Source of the DNA: Vicinamibacteria bacterium
GTDB taxonomy: Bacteria > Acidobacteriota > Vicinamibacteria > Vicinamibacterales > UBA2999
DNA length: 9,254 bases
Assembly: GCA_025938035.1 (NCBI GenBank)
Contig: JAICQE010000173.1
Coordinates: 1 to 9,254, forward strand
Direction: 5' to 3'
A model generated the notes under the pieces. That model was given only the letters and a program-made list of their open reading frames with translations, searched no databases and was not told the origin of the DNA. Of the stretch, positions 5,707-9,254 are shown piece after piece (position 1 is the stretch's first letter; each line of letters starts with the position of its first letter). The translations under genes were made by a program, and so were the position numbers.

Positions 5707-7071
5707 ATGGAGTTTGGCGAGAGCATGCTGCTCGGCGTCCGCGTATCGACGCTAATGGCGAGCGCTGGCGCGATTGCGTTGGCCGCAGCGGCAGATGGGT
5801 TATTGCGCTGGCTGGTGCGGCGAAAAGTACGGCACGACGAATCGGTGGCAAGCGCCGGTTCTGCCGCGGGCGGTCAGATAGTGCGCTGGATCGACCGCGG
5901 CCTGAAGGAGACGTTGCGGCCGGCGTCCGCGCTCATCTGGATTGTCGGCGCGTATGCCGCGCTCGCCCCGCTCCTGCCGGAATTTCTGCCGGTGGCCGCC
6001 AGCGCCCGGGCGGGCGACGCCCTCGGCTGGGTGCGCGACCTGGGCGTGCTGGCGTCGTTGCTCTGGCTCCTTTCCCGCGTCGCCGGCGTGGTCGAAGCTG
6101 CGTTGCAGTCGGTCGCGTCACGACTGACCAGCGCGTGGGATGACGCCCTGCTGCCGGTGGCAGGCCGCGCCGCACGCGTCCTGCTGCCGTTGGCCGCGCT
6201 CATTGTCGGCGTGCAGACCCTCGCCATTCCAGAGACGTTCCAGGCATCGCTGCGGACGGGCCTGACACTCGTGCTCATCGGCGCGGCGGCATTCCTCGTC
6301 TACCAGGGCGTCGATGCCATCGAGGCGCTGGTGTTGCGACGCTACCGCCTCGACGTGCGCGACAACCTGGAAGCACGCGCGGTCTATACGCAGGTCCGGG
6401 TGCTGAAGAAGATCACGACGACGGTCATCGTCATCTTCACGGCGGCGTCGATGCTGATGGTCTTCGAATCGGTCCGGCAGTTCGGCGCGAGCATTCTCGC
6501 CTCTGCGGGCATTGCCGGAATCATCGTCGGCTTCGCCGCGCAGCGCAGCATCGCCACGCTGGTGGCCGGGTTTCAGATCGCCGTGACGCAGCCGATCCGC
6601 ATCGACGATGTCGTCATCGTGCAGAACGAGTGGGGGCGGATCGAGGACATTACGTTGACCTACGTGACGGTACGCATCTGGGACGAGCGGCGTCTGATCG
6701 TGCCGATTACGCACTTCCTCGAGCAGCCGTTCCAGAACTGGACACGCACGTCCGCGGAGATCCTCGGGACCGTGTTCCTGCACGTGGACTATCGCGCGCC
6801 GCTCGATGCCATCCGCGAGGAACTCGGTCGAATTCTGCGCCAGTCACCGTTCTGGGACGGCAAGGTCAACGTGCTGCAGGTGACCGATGCCAAGGAGCAC
6901 ACGCTCGAAATCCGCGCGCTCGCCAGCGCCGCGGATGCGTCGCTCGCCTGGGATCTTCGCTGCGAAATCCGCGAGAAGCTGATCGAGTTCCTCCAGCGCG
7001 ATCACCCGGAGAGCCTGCCGCGGGTGCGGGCGGAATTTCAGTCGGCCGAGTTGCTGGCGAAGACCGTCTGA
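5707..7071 (+). CDS. MscS-family mechanosensitive ion channel
   Basis: A 454-residue inner-membrane protein with about seven hydrophobic helices (near 14-35, 73-96, 107-133, 155-173, 184-207, 236-255, 258-279). The last is the Gly/Ala-rich pore helix: SILASAGIAGIIVGFAAQRS (262-281). It is followed by the MscS beta domain, QPIRIDDVVIVQNEWGRIED (295-314), then RIWDERRLIVPITHFLEQPF (323-342) and QNW, and an alpha/beta cytoplasmic domain to about 445. Family members open under membrane tension and release solutes during osmotic downshock. The extra N-terminal helices make it larger than E. coli MscS (286 residues), similar to YbdG/YnaI-like members. GGGGAGG (5691-5697) precedes the ATG by nine bases; a GTG three bases earlier is the other possible start. 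The gene converges on the dehydrogenase gene. Confidence 0.92.
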   Translation: MEFGESMLLGVRVSTLMASAGAIALAAAADGLLRWLVRRKVRHDESVASAGSAAGGQIVRWIDRGLKETLRPASALIWIVGAYAALAPLLPEFLPVAASARAGDALGWVRDLGVLASLLWLLSRVAGVVEAALQSVASRLTSAWDDALLPVAGRAARVLLPLAALIVGVQTLAIPETFQASLRTGLTLVLIGAAAFLVYQGVDAIEALVLRRYRLDVRDNLEARAVYTQVRVLKKITTTVIVIFTAASMLMVFESVRQFGASILASAGIAGIIVGFAAQRSIATLVAGFQIAVTQPIRIDDVVIVQNEWGRIEDITLTYVTVRIWDERRLIVPITHFLEQPFQNWTRTSAEILGTVFLHVDYRAPLDAIREELGRILRQSPFWDGKVNVLQVTDAKEHTLEIRALASAADASLAWDLRCEIREKLIEFLQRDHPESLPRVRAEFQSAELLAKTV

Positions 7072-7217
7072 GAGCGTCGAACACGAACCTCGGCCAGTGC
7101 CATCGGGCTGCGTCCTCTGCTGTGGGCGCCGCTTCCCGCAGCCTCATCTCAACGCGGCGTGGTTACAGTTTTTCTGCGCCGTCCAGTCTGCCCAGATTGC
7201 GGTCGAACGTGCCAAGT

Positions 7218-7241
7218 GGCGGCGGATTCACATCCGCCGCC
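7218..7241. terminator. Bidirectional terminator-like hairpin between convergent genes
   Basis: GGCGGCGGAT (7218-7227) pairs perfectly with ATCCGCCGCC (7232-7241) around TCAC. It lies 146 bases after the channel's stop and 24 bases after the dehydrogenase's stop, between two converging genes. It lacks a T-run on either side, so it may be factor-assisted or simply protect the dehydrogenase mRNA end. I see no gene in 7072-7265. Confidence 0.6.
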
Positions 7242-7265
7242 CCGTGTTCGCTGTGCACGTTAACG

Positions 7266-8651
7266 TCAACGCCCGCTTGGCCGCACCAGCTTGAACACCT
7301 TGCCCGTGTTTCCCGACGGCCCGAGATTCAGCGTCGCGCCGACGTAAACCTCACCCTCCGTATCCTGCCCGAATCCCAGAACGCGATGGTTCAGCCGCCC
7401 GTTCGGCTGATTCGCGATGATCAGCTCCTGCATGCGCCATAGACCACGCTTCCGCTCTGTCGCGGCGAACAGCGTGCCGTCTGGCGTACCGAATTCGCGG
7501 CTCCAGTCTCCAAAAACATAGCGCCCGCTCAACTGGCGCAGCGTTCGCCCGCGATAGACCACGCCGCCGACGACAGTCCGGCCGAGCCCTCCGGGCTGTG
7601 CCGCGTTTGCGTACTCGATGATCGGATCGATCAGCGGATCACCCGTGCGCACACCGCTTTCAACCGTATCCGGGCAGTCCGGCGGCGACACGCGATTGTT
7701 CTCGGCGTCGAAGCAGTGCGTGCCCTCCTTCACGTTCCACCCGTAGTTGCCTCCCTTGTTGACGAGGCTGACTTCCTCCCAAAGCCCCTGGCCGGCATCC
7801 CCGACGAACAGCCGGCCGTTGGCCATGTCGAACGAGAAGCGATAGGGATTCCGGAAGCCATACGCGTAAATCTCATCGAGCCCTGGAATTCCGACAAAGG
7901 GATTGTCCGCGGGAATTCCGTAAGCCGCCGTGCCGTCGACATCGATGCGCAGAATGTTGCCGAACAGATTCTGCTCGACATCCTGGCCGTTCCCGCCGCA
8001 GTTGTCGGCATACCAGTCCTCCACGTGACCGAAGGCGCAGTCGTTCGCGGCGCCGCCGTCTCCGATCGACATGTAGAGGAAACCGTCCGGACCAAACGCC
8101 AGCGTTCCGCCGTTGTGATTGAACTGCGGATCGTCGATTTGGAGGAACACGCGCTCGGAGTCCGGGTCAGCCTTGCTGGGATCCGAGGACACCTGGAACT
8201 CGGAGAACGTCGCAGTGTTGTTGAAGCCGGCAGTTCTCGGCGGAGCGTTGTAGTAGACGAAAAAGCGTCCGTTGGACTCGTACTCGGGGTGGAACGCGAG
8301 GCCGAGCAGCCCGCGCTCGTCGAAGGCCCCCAGAGCGACAACCTTGTTGCGCACGTCCAGGAACGGGTCTGCCAGCAGCCGTCCATCGCGCGTGAGAATG
8401 CGAATCACCCCGGGCTGGTCGATGATGAACAGCCGTCCGCTGCCGTCGAAAGCAGACACGATACCGATCGGTGAGGTGAGCCCTGCGGCGACCACGCGCA
8501 CGCCGACCTCGAACGGATCGGCCAGCTCGCTGCCAGATTGTTGGGCGGCCTGAACGGGCCCCGCCAATTCACTGCTCCTCGTTGCCATGGCGAGCGCGAT
8601 CCCACAGACGACTGCTGTAACCGCGACCCGCGAAACGAACGGTCTTCTCAT
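7266..8651 (-). CDS. Secreted PQQ-type glucose/sorbosone dehydrogenase family protein (GSDH beta-propeller)
   Basis: A 461-residue exported protein: signal peptide about 1-36 (hydrophobic 9-22, VQAA before Gln37). The propeller begins with GLTSPIGIVSAFDGSGRLFI (57-76) and DQPGVIRI. Further hallmarks are DERGLLGLAFHPEY (111-124), NHNGGTLAFGPDGFLYMSIG (178-197) with the His that acts as base in soluble glucose dehydrogenase, GDGG (198-201 region), GNILRIDVDG (231-240), YGFRNPYRFSFD (264-275), GDAGQGLWEEV (284-294) and GGNYGW (300-305). Related enzymes oxidise aldoses or sorbosone with PQQ and calcium in the periplasm; the substrate here is unknown. Cys pairs near 205, 218, 313 and 326 suggest disulfides. 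The start at 8651 is chosen because GGAGA precedes it and the signal peptide then lies at the N-terminus; 35 extra in-frame codons upstream (to 8756) have no signal character. Confidence 0.9.
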   Translation of the reverse strand: MRRPFVSRVAVTAVVCGIALAMATRSSELAGPVQAAQQSGSELADPFEVGVRVVAAGLTSPIGIVSAFDGSGRLFIIDQPGVIRILTRDGRLLADPFLDVRNKVVALGAFDERGLLGLAFHPEYESNGRFFVYYNAPPRTAGFNNTATFSEFQVSSDPSKADPDSERVFLQIDDPQFNHNGGTLAFGPDGFLYMSIGDGGAANDCAFGHVEDWYADNCGGNGQDVEQNLFGNILRIDVDGTAAYGIPADNPFVGIPGLDEIYAYGFRNPYRFSFDMANGRLFVGDAGQGLWEEVSLVNKGGNYGWNVKEGTHCFDAENNRVSPPDCPDTVESGVRTGDPLIDPIIEYANAAQPGGLGRTVVGGVVYRGRTLRQLSGRYVFGDWSREFGTPDGTLFAATERKRGLWRMQELIIANQPNGRLNHRVLGFGQDTEGEVYVGATLNLGPSGNTGKVFKLVRPSGR

Positions 8652-8728
8652 CTCACATCTCCGTCTTTCTCCCCGCACCGCCTGGATCCGCTGCATGTCG
8701 TCTTCGATACCGAAGCTCAGCCAGCCGC

Positions 8729-8750
8729 GAATTTGGGCGATCCGAAATTC
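8729..8750 (-). promoter_or_regulatory. Inverted repeat upstream of the dehydrogenase gene (possible operator)
   Basis: GAATTT (8729-8734) and AAATTC (8745-8750) form a perfect 6-bp inverted repeat with a 10-bp spacer, in the most AT-rich part of the 262-bp gap 8652-8913. A second small stem, CTTCG/CGAAG (8702-8706 with 8711-8715), lies closer to the gene. The site is 78-99 bases upstream of the start codon, where a promoter or operator would be expected. No convincing -35/-10 pair was found, so this is a weak call. Confidence 0.22.
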
Positions 8751-8913
8751 TTGCACAAGCAGGATGACGCGTCAGCGTCGCCCGACCCCGTCGATACCGC
8801 TTCGTTGCAGGACCGATTTGGGCTTGGAGACGGACACCGGTGGGTTTTGCGCAGAGGATCAAGCGGCCGGCGCGGCTCGGCTCGCGGGCCGTGAGCGACA
8901 CGAAGTCTGCCGA

Positions 8914-9120
8914 TCAGTTTGCCGCTGGCCGCTCGATGTGCTCGACGACCAGCACCGGTATCGGCGCGCGCCGGCTCTCGAGCTTCAATCCCATGACTTC
9001 CTCGAGAGCGGTGAACAGTCCGGAATCGACGTCTATGCGATTGAGCGCCGTAAAGTTCGAGGTGGCCGACACGGGGATATCAAGATCGACGGGGCCGGAG
9101 AGGCCCGTCTCGTTGAGCGT
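8914..9120 (-). pseudogene. C-terminal remnant of a DUF3738 (TIGR03435) soil-associated protein gene
   Basis: Reading leftward from 9120, 68 codons run open to a TGA at 8916-8914. They encode LNETGLSGPVDLDI, then SATSNF, then SGLFTALEEVMGLKLESRRA and PVLVVEHIERPAAN at the end. This is the conserved C-terminus of the TIGR03435/DUF3738 family, which is expanded in soil Acidobacteriota and has no known function. Full-length members are several times longer. In the same frame TAG and TGA codons occur within the next 60 bases upstream (9121-9180), exactly where a hairpin-rich repeat begins, and no family sequence is seen beyond. The gene is therefore broken by or recombined with the repeat. The remnant has no ribosome site or start and is probably not translated. 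Confidence 0.8.
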
Positions 9121-9254
9121 CCACCTGCGCGCTCCGCGCTACGGTGGACAACCTTCGCATGGCTTGCCAACCGTAGCTCACGCGCGCTGGCAGCGTGAGC
9201 GAAGGTTGGCGAGGTCGACGGGACTCGAGCCAAGCGCAGCTTTAGCTGCGCGAC
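9119..9254. repeat. Palindrome-rich repeat element abutting the broken DUF3738 gene (runs off the window)
   Basis: The stretch consists almost wholly of stem-loops. Hairpin A: GTCCACC (9119-9125) with GGTGGAC (9143-9149), enclosing GCGCG/CGCGC (9127-9131, 9135-9139). Hairpin B: CAACCTTCGC (9149-9158) with GCGAAGGTTG (9199-9208), enclosing GCTCACG/CGTGAGC (9176-9182, 9194-9200). Hairpin C: GCGCAGCT (9234-9241) with AGCTGCGC (9244-9251). No convincing coding frame crosses it. Its left edge coincides with the end of DUF3738 similarity. I take it to be a dispersed intergenic repeat of this lineage; copy number cannot be judged here. Confidence 0.65.

Noticed and set aside
8652..8756. 35-codon N-terminal extension of the dehydrogenase
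   Set aside because: It would put the signal peptide inside the protein, and a Shine-Dalgarno precedes the internal ATG at 8651. The extension may be leader sequence only.
9033..9233. A 66-codon minus-strand frame through the repeat
   Set aside because: It crosses all hairpins and then reads the DUF3738 remnant in the wrong frame; it has no ribosome site or recognisable domain.

Overview
The window is a GC-rich stretch of a bacterial chromosome, most likely from a soil Acidobacteriota lineage (Vicinamibacteria-like). The clues are a C-terminal fragment of a DUF3738/TIGR03435 'acidobacterial soil' protein, two DUF6152-type secreted proteins with the AHHSFA motif, several exported proteins of unknown function, a CT/GA-rich short tandem repeat, and a palindrome-rich dispersed-looking repeat. 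The assignment is inferred from gene families only. I saw no rRNA, tRNA, CRISPR array, transposase or phage gene.

Layout. Positions 22-996 (minus) encode a complete AfsA-family double-hotdog protein, related to the enzyme that makes gamma-butyrolactone signal precursors in Streptomyces. A purine-rich repeat and a terminator-like hairpin lie upstream of it. Positions 1193-2406 (minus) hold a translationally coupled pair: a DUF6152 protein followed, with a 4-bp overlap, by a secreted protein with a WDGD motif. Across a 284-bp divergent promoter region, positions 2691-4047 (plus) hold a second DUF6152 gene and a second WDGD-type gene. The two arms therefore look like a mirrored duplication of one two-gene cassette.

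Further along the plus strand are a di-haem cytochrome of the CcpA/MauG superfamily (4204-5604), with an inverted repeat that overlaps its ribosome binding site, and a seven-helix MscS-type mechanosensitive channel (5707-7071). The channel converges on a secreted PQQ-type glucose/sorbosone dehydrogenase (7266-8651, minus), with a strong hairpin between the two stop codons. The right end (8914-9254) is a broken DUF3738 gene: about 68 C-terminal codons survive, then coding similarity ends at the edge of a repeat made of nested hairpins that runs off the window.

How the genes work together: six of the seven intact products act outside the cytoplasm or in the membrane (two DUF6152, two WDGD proteins, one di-haem cytochrome, one PQQ-type dehydrogenase and one channel make seven envelope products; AfsA is the only cytoplasmic one). 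The region reads as an envelope or periplasmic redox neighbourhood next to a possible signalling gene. No single pathway can be reconstructed from the sequence. The items most worth following are the mirrored DUF6152/WDGD cassettes with predicted His-His mature N-termini, the AfsA homologue outside Actinobacteria, and the repeat-interrupted DUF3738 gene.
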